Shown here one piece after another: positions 48,651-61,568 of a stretch of 64,000 nucleotides of DNA. Position 1 is the stretch's first letter. Each line of letters opens with the position of its first letter. A model generated the notes under the pieces. The model saw only the letters and a list, made by a program, of their open reading frames with translations. It ran no database searches and was not told the DNA's origin. Source of the stretch: Sipunculus nudus. Lineage: Eukaryota > Annelida > Sipuncula > Golfingiida > Sipunculidae. A program made the translations under genes and the position numbers. The stretch is from contig CM049317.1 of NCBI GenBank assembly GCA_026874595.1, positions 59,014,118-59,078,117 of the forward strand. Direction: 5' to 3'.

Positions 48651-48980
48651 GCAACCCCCTATCCCCTAGAGCCTAGAGGGCTGACGATTTCAGGAATATT
48701 AAGCTTTTGGTGAGATTTAGAATTTATACTCTCACAAGTGCTTATCCTGTGGCTGAGGTCATTGCCGAGTTGACAGTGCTAAACTGTTAATAAATGTGCC
48801 AATAATTTTTCAACCAATCACACCCAATGTTTTTATATGGAAAAATAAAAAGAAATAAATGCATTACTCCTGGAATTAGGTTTGGGTACTGCAAAATCTT
48901 CCGGGTCAAAGATAACACAGTGTTGTCGCCTGTTAGTTACCTGTAACAGATAATTCTGTTGTGAATGCTCGTTAGAGTGA

Positions 48981-49196
48981 ACAGTTACATACACCAAACA
49001 TTCCCTGGTGATACCAACTGTTGTCAGGCCGTCCTCTCAGCTCAAGTGAACTGAATCAAGCTCTGTAGAAATCCCAAAAGTTGACACAGTTCAGCATTGA
49101 CGAAGTGTATCAGTAGATAAATTACCCGACTCGTAGTGAATGTGGGATCAGGACCCGGAACTCGCCCTTGGGGATTGATTCAAGTGTACATCAAGA
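48981..49196 (+). repeat. Direct repeat, left copy
   Basis: Contains ccaaacattccctggtgata and ttgacgaagtgtatcagtag. It matches 52065-52280 closely and continues after the LINE at 51045-51210 (matching 52310-52470). Confidence 0.85.
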
Positions 49197-50990
49197 TAAG
49201 ATAACATTTATTTGCCTTCAGTTCCCAGATTTTTTGTTGACCTGCGATGCATTACATGAAAATAAACTAATACAAATAAATACATAAATATAACACAGAA
49301 CGTATTTGACTGTGCATGTAAAAAATGACCATGTAAGAATAAGCTGCAGATTAAACACATAATTCAAACATTAAATGTCTAGAGGGTTGTGAGTTAAAAA
49401 GTTTAATACTGTATGGCACTAGAATTTTTAAAGGAGTAGTTCTTCAGCATTTTACATCTAAGCGTGTTCCTAAAGGTAAAACCTGAGCTCTGAATGTGGG
49501 GGATGTAGCGTGTCGTTTATGATCTTTGATATGAAGGCCATTGATTTGGTTTCACAGATTTCTTGGTGTGTGAAGAAGATTTAGTTATTCTACAACTTCT
49601 CTTCCATGTATTATTGAGCTGATTCTTAAACTTATCAGATATATTTGTAAACCAGCACTCCAGTGCATAAGTTAGGACACTTGAAATAACTGAATTATAA
49701 AACATAGTAATAATTCATGGTTCTGTCGTAATAAGCTTTCTTAGATAATACAGGTAATATAATCTTTTGTTTGCTTTCTTAGATTGATTCAACACATGTT
49801 CGATCCAATTCAGATTTCTGTCAATAGTACATCCCAAGTATTTATAATTTTCTACAACATCTACATTTTCATTTTTGATAGCAACATGGGTTATTACAGA
49901 ATTTAATCTCCTGAAATCAAAGTCTTCTTCTTTAGTCTTCTTAACATATAATTGAAGGTAATGTTCCTCACACCAACCAGTCACATATTGAATGGTTTTC
50001 CTGAAGAGGGATCCATCATACATGTGTGTCTGGCCTAAAATGATTGTCATTTACATAATTTATAATTTTACAAGCTAAAAAGGCTCACAGACAAATTATT
50101 TGTAAATAAGATGGGCCACCTTGGCATCTTGTGGGCCACCAGTATTAATGATTAAAACTGAAGAAGTTTTTTTGCTTGTTCTTACATGTTATCTTCCATC
50201 TGAGAGAAAATCAAGAATCCATAGACAGTATAGGAATGAGGAATGTTATACCTGCAGAGCTGACTGATGATGATGTGCGGCAGTATTGTGTTGAAGGCTG
50301 GAGAATAAATAATAAAATGTAATATCGCATAATTTCTAGGGTCCTTGTCCAAGTGTTGATAAATATAATGAGTGAGTGTGGCAATCGCATCACTTGTGCA
50401 TCTGTTGGGTGAATATGCAAGCTAATGTTAACCCAGAATTGGTTTAACAATTGGTAGTCATCTCTTAAGAACTATTCGCTCCAAAGATTTTTGCGCGAAC
50501 GGATGTAAGTGCAACAGGGCTGAGATGGTTCATCTCTTTAGGAGTGTCATTTTTGGCGACTGGAATTATTTCTGTCCTCCATAATTTTAGTAGAATACAA
50601 AAGAATACAGACAGTTTGTAAATGTAATGTATGATAATAAACAAACTATTTCTACAGGTTTTAATTAATGTAACACTATTTCTTTCAGGATCACAAGCAT
50701 TCTTTACGTTGATCTTAATTAACACCTTGTTCACATCTTTTAGATCAATAAGGATGCCATCATCGCATGATTCTAAAATTGCGCTCAGACTGCTCCTAGT
50801 GTCATCTTTTTCTTTTGGGAGGTCACTGTCATCAAAGCGTCACAGAATGCATTCAATTTGTCAGTATAGCCATTTTCAGATAGCAGTGGGAATTCCGTCT
50901 TGCTTTTATTTATACCATTTTATTCCTTAAGACCCTTCCAAGCATCTTTGATTGCTGTCTATGGAACAGTTTTTCTTTTTTTTTTAATAT
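49197..50990 (-). mobile_element. Degenerate CR1/Jockey-like LINE fragment
   Basis: Minus-strand reverse transcriptase pieces in order: ILIDLKDVNKVLIKINVKNA and PKEMNHLSPVALTSV (50740-50465); a middle part with broken frames (50450-50060); the active-site region where YADD has become YVND; WCEEHYLQLYVKKTKEEDF with NYKYLGCTIDRNLNWIEHV (50050-49715); and FYNSVISSVLTYALECWF (49705-49517). Many stops and shifts make it inactive. The direct repeat copy at 52065 lacks it, giving an empty-site comparison. Confidence 0.8.
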
Positions 50991-51500
50991 TGTTACTTAT
51001 AATTCCACATGTTGTATCAAATTACATTTGTAGCCAAGATACCTGTATATGATGTTTGACTATCGCATTAACCTTTATTCATGTTGCAAGTAACTGTTGA
51101 CTGATAAGAAAAATAAGCCATGTACTGACATAATTTACAGGTGAGATTATCATGTATTTAATATCATAAATGTTTATCTCCCATAACATATATGAATATA
51201 TATATATGTGTGTGTGTGTGTGTGTTCGATCTCGATCCTCCTACCAGTGGGCCCTCTACTGATTCTACCTGACCTCCAGCACTTTATATAAATGGAATAG
51301 TGCTACATTTATTAAGGTATTTGTGTTTCACCTAATTTATTATGTTATCATAAAGGCCAAGGACATAATGACCTTATATATGTTCGACTCTATCTTCGAA
51401 ATATATACATATATATATCACATTTCTATATATATCATATTTCTTGTCAAAGACACACATTTTCAAACAAATAAAAAAAAACGCATGTTTATTTCAGCCT

Positions 51501-52045
51501 GTTTTCTGAAGTCACAGTGACGGTGAGCGATGACCTCTCGTGGGCCAAGGTCACACATCCGGGCTTTCAGTTTATTGACTTGGATAGAAACTGTCACTGC
51601 GTTGATGTATATATAATATGCTATGAGTAATACATGCTTCAAATTCCATGAATTGCTTTACTAAATTAACGTAAAGGTTTCCTGTGTGTATGCACGTGTA
51701 CTTTATATCTTAAATTTGAAATGTATTTTCTAATACATACAATATTACTATATGCAGTGCTAGTGAGGATAACCACTCACTAATTTTATTTTCTAATACA
51801 TACATTTATTTTGTCAGTAGTTGAAAGAAGATAATTTTGTTTTTATTTCATTGCAGTTTCATGGTTTCTTTCCTTCTGTATTTATTGATAGTTACACCAT
51901 GAAAGTCATTGAAAGCAAAAGAATCTGGAGTTTCATCATGTACTACTCATACGGGTCAAAGAAATGTTTTCTTCCGTTTTCTTCTGTTTTAATTAAACGA
52001 CATTTTTAAGGAAGATCCTTGTTTTCTGCACCCCTTGAGTACACT
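51501..52045 (+). pseudogene. Inverted hotdog gene relic E
   Basis: Plus strand. 51501-51597 equals exon 1 (VTVTVSDDLSWAKVTHPGFQ), preceded by tttatttcagc, but its start codon has become CTG. 51898-52045 aligns with the beginning of exon 2 (tcatgtactactcatacggg; ttgttttctgcaccccttgagtac), with deletions and stops. Orientation is opposite to copies A-D. Confidence 0.75.
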
Positions 52046-52064
52046 TGTTGTGAATACATATATG

Positions 52065-52451
52065 AATGAACAGTTTCATACAACAAACATTCCCTGGTGA
52101 TACCAGCTGTTGTCAGGCTGTCCTCTATGCTCGGGTGAGCCGAATCAAGCTCTGAAGAAAACCTAACAGTAGACTCAGTTCGGTATTGACGAAGTGGATC
52201 AGTAGATAAATAACTCGACTTGTAGTGAATATTGGTTCAGAAACTTGAACTCGCCCTTTTGGATTGATTTAAATGTGTATTACTTATAAGTCCACATAGA
52301 CACCTTGATAATATGATTATCGCATTAACCTGTATTCGTATTCCAAGTTACTGTTGACTGATAAGAGGACTAAGCAATATATACTGCCTAATTTTCAGGT
52401 GACATGCATGTAAGTGATATAATTAATGTTAATCTTCAATAACCCGTATGA

Positions 52452-52470
<19 letters not shown>
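52065..52470 (+). repeat. Direct repeat, right copy
   Basis: Partner of 48981-49196 plus 51045-51210, without the LINE. It ends in the TA run at 52456-52491. Confidence 0.8.
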
Positions 52471-52494
<24 letters not shown>

Positions 52495-52570
52495 AAATGA
52501 TAATGATAGCAGTGGTAGCATTCATCTTGTTTAAGAGGTCTCGCTAAACTCAATAAAACCAAAGTTTTAC

Positions 52571-53405
52571 CCAGCACAACTGGCAATGATTCCTCACATG
52601 ATTCCGAAAACCCTCACCAATATCGGCCCAAGCCGCAACCGTTGCGAAGGTCCCAAAGGGAACATCGTCCTTCAGATAGGTAAACTCCATGAATAATTAG
52701 CGTACCACGATATGTATTAATTTTTATTAGATAGTTGTCGAGGACGACAATTTTTGGGGAGGGGGAGGATGTTACGGTTTGTTCAATATTATTATATACC
52801 TAGTATATCGCCCACCGTTCGCTCTATTGTCATTAAACTAATTACAATGGCCATTAAGCAGCTAGGCCATTTCGCTATTTTATTGGTCGTAATTGGTTGC
52901 AAATTAGTCATTCGTTATCATGAACTGTAGTAATTAACAGGAGCGATAGAGCGAAAAGTTGAGGTCACCGCGAATGCTCAGGATGAACTGTCCAGGAGAC
53001 TCAGACCAGCTCTCACTCACCGTGTTGGTTGAAAGTTTAAGTGTAATATAAAACAACCTGGTTTACGCTGGTCTAACAACCTCTTCACGTGCATGGTAAC
53101 CTATTGTTTTTAAAGTATAATCTATCATTTTGTATTATTTTTATATTCTAAGTATTTCATTTACATTTGTATTGTAACTTGTACTTATATATAACTCTCA
53201 CGTTGATCATAAATTCCTTGAATTTTATACCTGGAACAGGGCCCTGCTCAAAACAGAAAAGTTCTTCTGATGCAGACTACCCTGCAAAATGTTGTTATAA
53301 ATAAATAAACAGACTGATGTGAGAGACTTTTGCTTTTGCTGGGGTCTTGTGTCTGTTTGAGTGCTGCATTTAACTACTGACAAGCTGCATCAAACGTCCT
53401 GCACA
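52571..53405 (+). mobile_element. 3' remnant of a second gypsy-type LTR element
   Basis: 52571-52684 encodes a pol C-terminal tail (QYRPKPQPLRRSQREHRPSD, then stop). A polypurine tract (ggggagggggagga, about 52756-52769) leads directly to TGTTACGG at 52770, the likely start of an LTR. The LTR end is uncertain, perhaps near gcaca at 53405. The rest of the element is missing. Confidence 0.55.
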
Positions 53406-54289
53406 ACTGATGATTTTTTTTTATTTTTAGTAGGATTAGTTGTCATATGTGGTATAGCAGGCCAGGACTAGGGTTTATTAAAGCGTTCCAAGTGCTGTTA
53501 CCATAACTATGTTTATCTATGGTGAAACTAAATGATATATTGTTCCAGAAATGTTAATGAACTTCTGTGTTTGAAGACAATATCTATATAAAGCGTATAA
53601 TATTTCAATGCTTTCATAGAAAACTATAACCAAATATAGCATTCAATTCCAATTTATTAAAATTTGAGAGTCTGCTTTATTTATTTTTTTTTTTTTTTGC
53701 TTTTCAGTGGTATAATTTATCAAATGTGCCCGTGCATCAGAAGCCATCTTTGTTTCGGTGGTCATATTTCAAGTGTTTCAATGACATCATCCGATCAGCC
53801 ACTATCAACTGAGACAAATTTTGCCTATGACCAATAACTGCCCATTTAAATCCACCATTGCTCGTTGTAACCATTATTAGTTTTAGCTAGAGTTGAGGGA
53901 TTCACTTGACCAAGAGTTGTAATCATTCAGGCTGATAAGTGCAGGGTCTGGGGCTATATATTTCTACAATGCTTCCCTAGTATCATAATTAATTGTTGTA
54001 GGTTTATTCTCAAGCATTTTAATCCCTATATAATGGGTCTTTCTGCACAACATTGTAATACAAGGGAGTATGGTCATAAAAAGGAAAGCAAATTTGTGGA
54101 ATTTATGTCCTCCGCTTCCGCCTCTTGTTGTCATTCATGTCATTCTTTTTGCCTTATCAATGTTTTTGTTTTATTTTTACCTGAAAATCTCCACATGTCA
54201 CAGAGGCTGTGTTTTAGCTTTCATAGTGCCCTGAAGATGTCTCAACATGTCGTCATTTTGGTTGTGAAATAAGAACAAAATTTATTTTT
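53406..54289. other. No feature recognised
   Basis: AT-rich, non-coding sequence with short homopolymer runs. Confidence 0.5.
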
Positions 54290-54530
54290 TTAAGTTTTGG
54301 AGCTGGTTAGAATAAATTTTCAGACAGACACTCAAAACGAACCTAACCAAGGAATGCATGAGACCAATCGGTGACCAAAATTTGAATAAAGTTGGATAAT
54401 ATTTAGGAAAGTTATCGCACGGTAACGAAAACCTGATGAACGGACAAACAGACGGACAGACAGACACACAGACAAACCAAAATCAATGTCCCCGTTCCGA
54501 GGAAGCCGGGGACAATAAACAATCTAAAAC
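54290..54530. repeat. Interspersed repeat with GACA/GACG tail
   Basis: Contains gttatcgcacggtaacgaaa, then a run of gacggacagacagacacaca and ccccgttccgaggaagccgggg (a hairpin). This is the look of a retroposon 3' end. A shorter related CTGTCTGTCCGTCCGTCTGT run is at 62710-62732. Confidence 0.5.
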
Positions 54531-56411
54531 TCTTAGAGCCGGAAAGACGATAATTTTCAGTGGTGAACAAAAAAAAAGTTACCGTGTGGGGCAACAAAGG
54601 TAAATGTACCTTCTTCCTGTTTAAGAAGGAGTGGTTCATACCTCTTAAGTTCTTTTCTTCATAGTGAGATCAATTTTATACAAGAATAATAACAACAGCC
54701 CAGTAGGGCTGTATCAAAATACCGATATTATATCGATGCGCCATATCGATACAGTTACGGGGACGTTATGCATGTTACATCTTCGTATCGAAGAAACACC
54801 AAAAAAAACCCAGCAAACCTATTACCCGAGTTATTTATTAAGCTAAAGCTTTTAAGACTTAAATAAAGTCACGTATTGTCGTATGATTGACTGGATGAGG
54901 AATGTATACACGTACAGTTTTATAGGTGTTTAGATGACAATGACAGACTAATATTATATAGTCCTTTTTATTTGTTTGCGAAAGAAATCTTCATCGACAA
55001 AGCTTTTTATAAGAAATGATACACAAGCAAAAATGCTAGCCTTATAGCCCAGTTATATAGCTCAGTTTATGTATCAGGCACATTATGGTACTAAATTAGT
55101 TTCAATATCACCAGTAAGACCAAATCATATGGAGCCTGGAGAGGTTATTGTATGGGCTATTACTAAATAATTTTCTTCCAATTGGCAAAACTCATGGCAA
55201 AGCAACAAACCAACTCTTTTAGTTTGCAGCATCGTCAACAGGTAGTATTGTAAATCAATTGTGCGAATACAAGGCCAAAATCTATTTGGACATAGGTGTA
55301 CCGTGCCACTCTCTGTCGCATAACGGGGTACTTCAGCCACTGTGCCCTGACAATGAACCATCGACTTGCCATCCGCTAATAATCCCTTGAATACTGTATC
55401 AGACACGCAGGAAATCTTAAGTTTATGTTGTTAAGTTTAAAGAATAGTTTTGACACGTTCTAAAATAGTTATTTAGTTAAAAAATTGCCGTAGAGAATAT
55501 AAAAAAAGCATTTTTTTGGTAATATAGGCATTAATCATCAGGGTCAAACTGCAGTTCTTATATGAACTATTTATAAACTATATGATTTGCACATAGAACC
55601 GAAAATATTGCAATGCTTTTTATATAAACATTAAACATTCCACTTTAGTAATAGGAGTATATTTTGAGGTAGGTACAATGTTTATTGATTGCAGGACTAA
55701 CCAGTACCTCTTGATAAATATATGATTGTTGTTAGAATCACGTGGCCTAATACCACCCCTGCATCTAAGCACGCTTTTTTAGTTAACATTTATATTTTTT
55801 AAAGCTGTGTCATCGACAAAACAATGCAAAGTAGAGCCAAGTAAAAAATATAAAACACATTTAAACGATAGAATTAAATCGTATAATTGCCAATCCCTAT
55901 GAGAAACAACTGGATTTCGGCGTTAATCTAGGCACATCACACAGTAGCGTATATATATCTCTGAAGAACGAGGGGATGATTACATTGACCAGCCCTCCTT
56001 TGGTAAAAGTTCCCCCCCCCCCTGTATAGACGCATCTGAGAGCACACAACAGCGGACAGCTTGACATTACCTGGATGTCTCTGTGTGGAGAATGCACACT
56101 CTCCACGTGATAAAGGTGACAGTGAAATTTATTATACGGTATTCTCCCTTCACGGTATTCTTTTATTTTTTTACATAATGTACACATATACATATGAAAA
56201 GAATACAACACGGTATTCTTCCTGGTAACCTATTTTTATCGCCTGTAGAATTCTGACAACCATGCTGATTAATATTATTACTATCATCACACAGACGCCC
56301 ATATCTTTAACAATTCACTCTTTTATATACACGCGGATATATTTTGTCTGCTTGTTTAGATTTATACCTCTCTGACTGAAATCTGACTTTCTGTATGTAT
56401 GCCTGCCTCGC

Positions 56412-56456
<45 letters not shown>

Positions 56457-57824
56457 GAGTATTTGACATTGGTTCAATTGCTGAAGGTGCCCATTCACCG
56501 ACCTTTGGAATACGAATTCATGTGATTTCTGGTTTCCTCTGTGAATAAATTAATGATCTACGGGCGAGTCTGGTTATGAAAAGTTAAAGTTCATATAATG
56601 CCTTCGTGAAGGATGGATTATTTTTTTTATCAACAACATGTTTGTAAACACAGTAATGTTGACAAACGGGAAAACATGTAACCTAAGGTGGTACGTTGCA
56701 AATATGCGCAGGCAGACGGGTCACTTGTTACAAAACCCCATTTGCAAAGCCATGGCTTATCTGACTTGCCGCCGGATGCCTATGCTGAATTTGTTTTGAT
56801 AATTTTTGCGGGCCCACACATATAATAAATATATTGATATAGACAAAACAAGCAGCCGGTGTGTTGTGATATCCACGTTTTCTGGCCTAATTTTATCAAG
56901 GTCATATTGGGCCCCTTTAATTGAGTATAAAAACATACCTATCTCCGGCAGCAAAGAAAATTGTCAAGGTACTATATATTACATAAACAAATGGCCCATG
57001 AGCCATGATGCTCAGCTGAAACTAACACACTACTTAAGGCCATACCACATGTAGATCACGAATGAACTAATCTTGGATTTGCAAGAAGCGTTTACCAGAA
57101 CATGTTTGTGTATTGATAAGCTTTACGATCCGATTCTAATGGTTATATTTACTGTTTATGCCCTGCTAAGTATCAGACTGAGGCTGACGCCTTGCATTCT
57201 CAACAAGAGCCAAAAGAGTCTTACGTGCACGCTATGAACAACTATGCATAATTATGGGTAACAAAGAAAAACTGCAGTCAACCTGCAAAAATACTGCAGT
57301 ATGCTGCAGTCCACGATAAGGCGATACGTAAATGTACATTCCATTTGGAAGCAGTAAAACGTGAAGGGCTATGCACCCCCCCCCCCCCCCACACCAGGCT
57401 GTACTGATTTTTGTACAGGCATAGTTCGAGTCAGAACACTCTCTGCTCGAGTGAGTGGATCCTTTCCTGTCTGCGTGTATACACTTTATTCCGAGCAACA
57501 GAGATACAATCATTTACGACAACACGTGATCAACACAAATCTCATTATTAAACCTGCACGGGCAGAGTTCACCGAAAACTGGAGCAGATCAATAGAACAC
57601 CTCAGCCTAAGGAAAAGCAATACTACCAGGTCCTGCGCCATGAGGAACTGCCACATATATCTGACGAATACGCGTGCAGACATTCATGAACTTCGTTGAA
57701 TTGCGGAAATTGGACAGAATATAAGGTTTATGTTTGCAGCTCGCTTTTCACCATTGTTACATATTATTTGCGGACGTATACGAATTCACTTGGTGTGTCG
57801 TATGGCCCAGCCAGGCGTGACAGT
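54531..57824. other. Mostly unrecognised sequence
   Basis: No supported gene. Contains a cgatattatatcgat-type fragment (54715-54765) resembling hAT ends, a (CT)n run at 56410-56452, and a run of about 17 C near 57376. The ORF at 55125-55406 (-) shows no secure family. Confidence 0.45.
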
Positions 57825-58166
57825 TTAGCTCTGTGCGAGTTCTGCGTTTGCGTGCATGGTAAGCGATGTGCCGTGTCTGTGTATAGCTATTTTAAGAGTC
57901 CTCGGAAATCCCAGGGCCACCAGGAACGAAAAGTAGCTACATACGATCACACTTAACTGAAGAATCATCATAATTACAAGTCCCTCGTTGGTGACGTGTA
58001 CTTTTCTTATCTGATCCAACCAAAATATGCTTGACCAAGCATGCACAGTTACAGCAAACGGTATCACCAGTGACATACATAAATTAAATAATCTGAGAAA
58101 ACGCATCATATACGGAATACTTGATAAAAAATGGGAAAACTTGGAGAAGCTGATATAATTAACCAT
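57825..58166 (-). CDS. Hypothetical membrane protein (doubtful)
   Basis: 113-residue ORF with two or three hydrophobic stretches (LCMSLVIPFAVTVHAWSSIF; LVIMMILQLSVIVCSYFSFL). It is divergent from the ankyrin gene, about 500 bases from its start. I recognise no family. It could be a small membrane protein, one exon of a larger one, or chance. Confidence 0.25.
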   Translation of the reverse strand: MVNYISFSKFSHFLSSIPYMMRFLRLFNLCMSLVIPFAVTVHAWSSIFWLDQIRKVHVTNEGLVIMMILQLSVIVCSYFSFLVALGFPRTLKIAIHRHGTSLTMHANAELAQS

Positions 58167-58668
58167 CTTCGTGAATGTATCTCGAATTTGGTGACCTCAT
58201 ATCGCCTGGAGAGCAATTATCGAGTTTGATGGTGTAACTAACACCCTTCGCCTACAAACGACACAGGTGTGTATTGCAGTTTTTGGCACCATCTCTTGCT
58301 CCTCGAGTATATGTCCCTGGCTAGTGTGCATTTATTCTCTTTATCTGACTGTTGTTAATTGACGGTGTTGTTGTGTTTTCCTGGCTTATCGCATCCTTCG
58401 GCGAAATATATAGCCTAACAAATACATTTGATTATGTTATATGAAAGAGGAAAATTAACAGATTTTGGTTTAGCTGGAATTAATACTTCGTAATTAAGAC
58501 CATTGTGGAGAAATGTTAATCTACTTCGGAGTTACTTTCATTATTGGTGCATCTAGGGTGGACACAGTTCCTGTACACTCGAAGGAAAGGGGCTTTCTAA
58601 TTTGAGATATTTGCATTTTACGGAAGTGTCGTCCCAGAGTGAGTTATAATAGGGGATATTACACATAC

Positions 58669-59069
58669 ATGATGGCGGCTCTTCAAGTTGAAGACTTAGT
58701 GTCAGAAATATTGACAAACAGGGAGCACATGGTGCAGGTTTACATGGACAAGACAAGTTCGTCCACATTGAGCCAGTTGTTACTTAAGGAGCTGGACTTT
58801 GAAACTTTACTAGCGGGAGAGCTTAAACAGTGCCCTACGTCACCGTTTTTGGTGGAATTCGGCGTCCATTCTATATCTTCGTTTCACTTGGCGGCCATGT
58901 TGGGAAGGGATCAGATATTAAATCTTTTCCTCCTACCAAAAATCATTTCTGTTGATTCTGCACTGCAGCCAGGTGTCACTGCATTACATCTCGCGAGTTT
59001 TATGGGTCACGTGACAACATGTCGTCTGCTGCTGGAAGTTCACGGAGCCGAGGTCAACAGAAAGGACAG
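58669..59069 (+). CDS. Ankyrin-repeat protein, exon 1
   Basis: Starts MMAALQVEDLVSEIL; the second ATG (58672) has the better context (A at -3, G at +4). About 60 residues of unknown, Leu-rich sequence (STLSQLLLKELDFETLLAG) precede a degenerate ankyrin repeat (SSFHLAAMLGRDQILNLFLL) and a good one (GVTALHLASFMGHVTTCRLL, LEVHGAEVN). The exon ends KDR at a GACAG|GTTTGT donor. The frame joins the exon at 63731 without a shift, continuing the repeat array. Ankyrin arrays bind protein partners; nothing here shows which. Confidence 0.88.
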
Positions 59070-59159
59070 GTTTGTTATACATTTCTTTGTTGTAATAATA
59101 GTTGCATAAAGGTTTTGTTGAAACTGCTAATGTATTATGATAATAATGATAATGATGAT

Positions 59160-59195
<36 letters not shown>

Positions 59196-59694
59196 CAGGA
59201 CTGTCGTCAATTTTATGAAAAAATATTACCAAATTTCTATGGGCAACCATTGGTGGAATAGACTGAACATATCGCACTTAGCTAGGTTCAAGACCGGATT
59301 CATACCTTGGGTGTAGAGCGGTTTCAGGTTCGGCTGGCCCATCATTCCATATATCTAAATATATTATATAAATCAAAGGTAAAGTAAGATTTATGATAAA
59401 TCAATAGCACGGTATACTTAACACGGCTGCAGGCATTCCGACTAGTTAAGTTGACAGTGAGGTTGTAGTTAGCGCCACTTGTCAGCATCTGGCCGAACTA
59501 AGGATGTTCTCTTGATACGTCAACAATAATTTTGTCTTTCACGGGATTTTACTTCTGATGAAACGTAGGTAGTTTAATCATGGCAGTTCTTGACCTAATT
59601 TTACGCAAAGGACACGGCATCGCCCGATCATTCACCGGCCTTGGGACGTTGTAATATGCAAAAAGCAGGCACCCACTCCATTTACTTGACAGGC

Positions 59695-61510
59695 CATTAG
59701 TATGAGTCCACAGTACCCGAATCAGAGTCCAAGTCCGAGGCCTTAAGGTTCGAGTCAACGTCCGTCTTTTTCCGGTCCGAGTTTTTTGGCTTTACGTGAC
59801 AGACTTGGCCTGATTTCCCGAGTTCTGACCTCCGAGTGCGAGTCCAGGACCCTCGAGTCAAAGTCTGAGTCCGAGTACCTGAAAATGTGAGGACTCAAGT
59901 GAGGACTCAGAGTCCAAGTCTGGAATAGAGTCTTTCATCACTGCTTTGAGCAACTAAAGTGTTCGTTGCGTTAATCAAGGAGCGAAATTACGTTTTATTT
60001 TACATACTATGCAGGGGCGGAACCGGGAAGACAAAACCTAATAAAAAAAGGGGCGGGGGGGGGGGGGGGGACCAGGCCGCAAAAATTGGTCTGAAACCCT
60101 TGCAAAAGGTTCCATGTATTAATACATTGTTGTATAATAAGGACCGCGAAAATATAACCACCGCGAAAAAAGTATCGGATGTAAAATCGCAAAAATCTAA
60201 CTTCTCGAATATGAAGCGAACCACTGTATTTTACGTAGTGTCAAATGTAATTACTAATAGTATGGCAGGTCAAGGGAGTCTGGGGGAAATTGTCCCTTTA
60301 CCCCCTTGTAAACCCGGAACTTACTTCGTTGACAATGTCATATTTAATATTCACTAAGTTCCTGCATGCTTCAGTGTTTCAAGTGACTTTGTTAGCACAG
60401 TCATGAATCACGAATACCTAAATTTTGTCCTAAGTTTTACCCCTTGAGTGGCGCATGATTACGTGGCAAGACTGATTGTGAATTGCTTCATACACCGTCT
60501 TCCATTGCCGCATTGTGTATCCTTACATATAAACAGACTATTAAGTCTTGTAGGCCTACACTGAGTGGTTTTAAAAACACCTGTGCCCTCGACTATAAGA
60601 CACAATGCTAAAACCCTCTCTCGAGCTGTGGTCCTGAAATAGTTCAGTAAAAGCGTGAACATTGTCTCAATTCAGCGGGAGTGGCCGAGTTTTATGTTAC
60701 TCTTCACATTCGTGCAGTTACTAATATATTTTATGGTGCTAGGTGTCGGTTTTAAGTACGTACTGAAAGCATAACTTGAAACGGGTAATGCTCTTCAGGT
60801 GCAACAGTCATCACGTGTTTTATAACACTGACGGCGTTACGTTATGATGATATAATTTGTGGCTCCCAGAGCATTTCTTCTTTTCTGAAAGCAAGGGTGA
60901 AATGCTTCTCAGCTCCTGGTTATCATAGCGATAACTGTTATACGTGAAATATAAAATCTGCGGTACTCAATTTTTGCATGTTCAATAAATGTTGTTTTAT
61001 TTTATTAACATTTTAAGCCGTAAGTTAAGCTGTCACACTTATTTTAATGATTAGGGAGTCTCTTTATAATAACGTTTCTGAGCTTCTCTGCTGAGCGAGG
61101 AACATTTATCAACAGGATTGTTAAACATTACAAAAATCATATTGTGTGTATTAGCTGTGTTTTCTTGCCTAAACAACGCAGCATGTAACACATTTAACAC
61201 ACCGCGTTGATGTAATGTATATCGATTAATTTCGATACTTTTGTATATCGATCAGAGATACAGGATACAAATCTGGACTTAGACTCTAATCCACTCTTAT
61301 GGGGACCTGGACTCGGACTTGTACTCGAGGTTCCTGGACTCGGACTTGTACTCGAGGTTCCTGGACTCGGACTCGTACTCGAGGTTCCTGGACTCGGACT
61401 CGTACTCGAGGTTCCTGGACTCGGACTTGTACTCGGCCTCGAGGTAAGAACTCAAGAAATCAGGCCGAGTCCATCTCGAGTCCAACAGAAGGAAGGCTCG
61501 GCCACATTTT
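59695..61510. repeat. Foldback repeat with GAGTCCGAGTCC arms
   Basis: The left arm (about 59795-59900; cttggcctgatttcccgagt) matches the right arm inverted (about 61340-61480; reverse complement ctcggcctgatttcttgagt). Both arms are filled with gagtccgagt-type units. A further fragment of the same kind lies at 62145-62225. Confidence 0.6.
61306..61440. repeat. 27 bp minisatellite, five copies
   Basis: Unit cctggactcggacttgtact plus cgaggtt, repeated with an exact 27-base period and few changes. ORFs over it are artefacts of a period divisible by three. Confidence 0.95.
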
Positions 61511-61568
61511 ATAAAGTCATTTATAGATTTGTACAAACTATTACGAAAAAGATATCATATAGACAAAG

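Noticed and set aside
54282-54639. ORFs rich in Val-Cys-Leu-Ser (VCLSVCLSV)
   Set aside because: They are translations of a GACA/GACG tetranucleotide run.
55125-55406. Secreted metallopeptidase-like ORF (HLCPNRF, CHEF)
   Set aside because: The resemblance to an M35-type pattern is too weak: no HExxH and no splice context.
61297-61536. Repeat protein with ESRNLEYES units
   Set aside because: It is an artefact of the 27 bp minisatellite, whose period is divisible by three.
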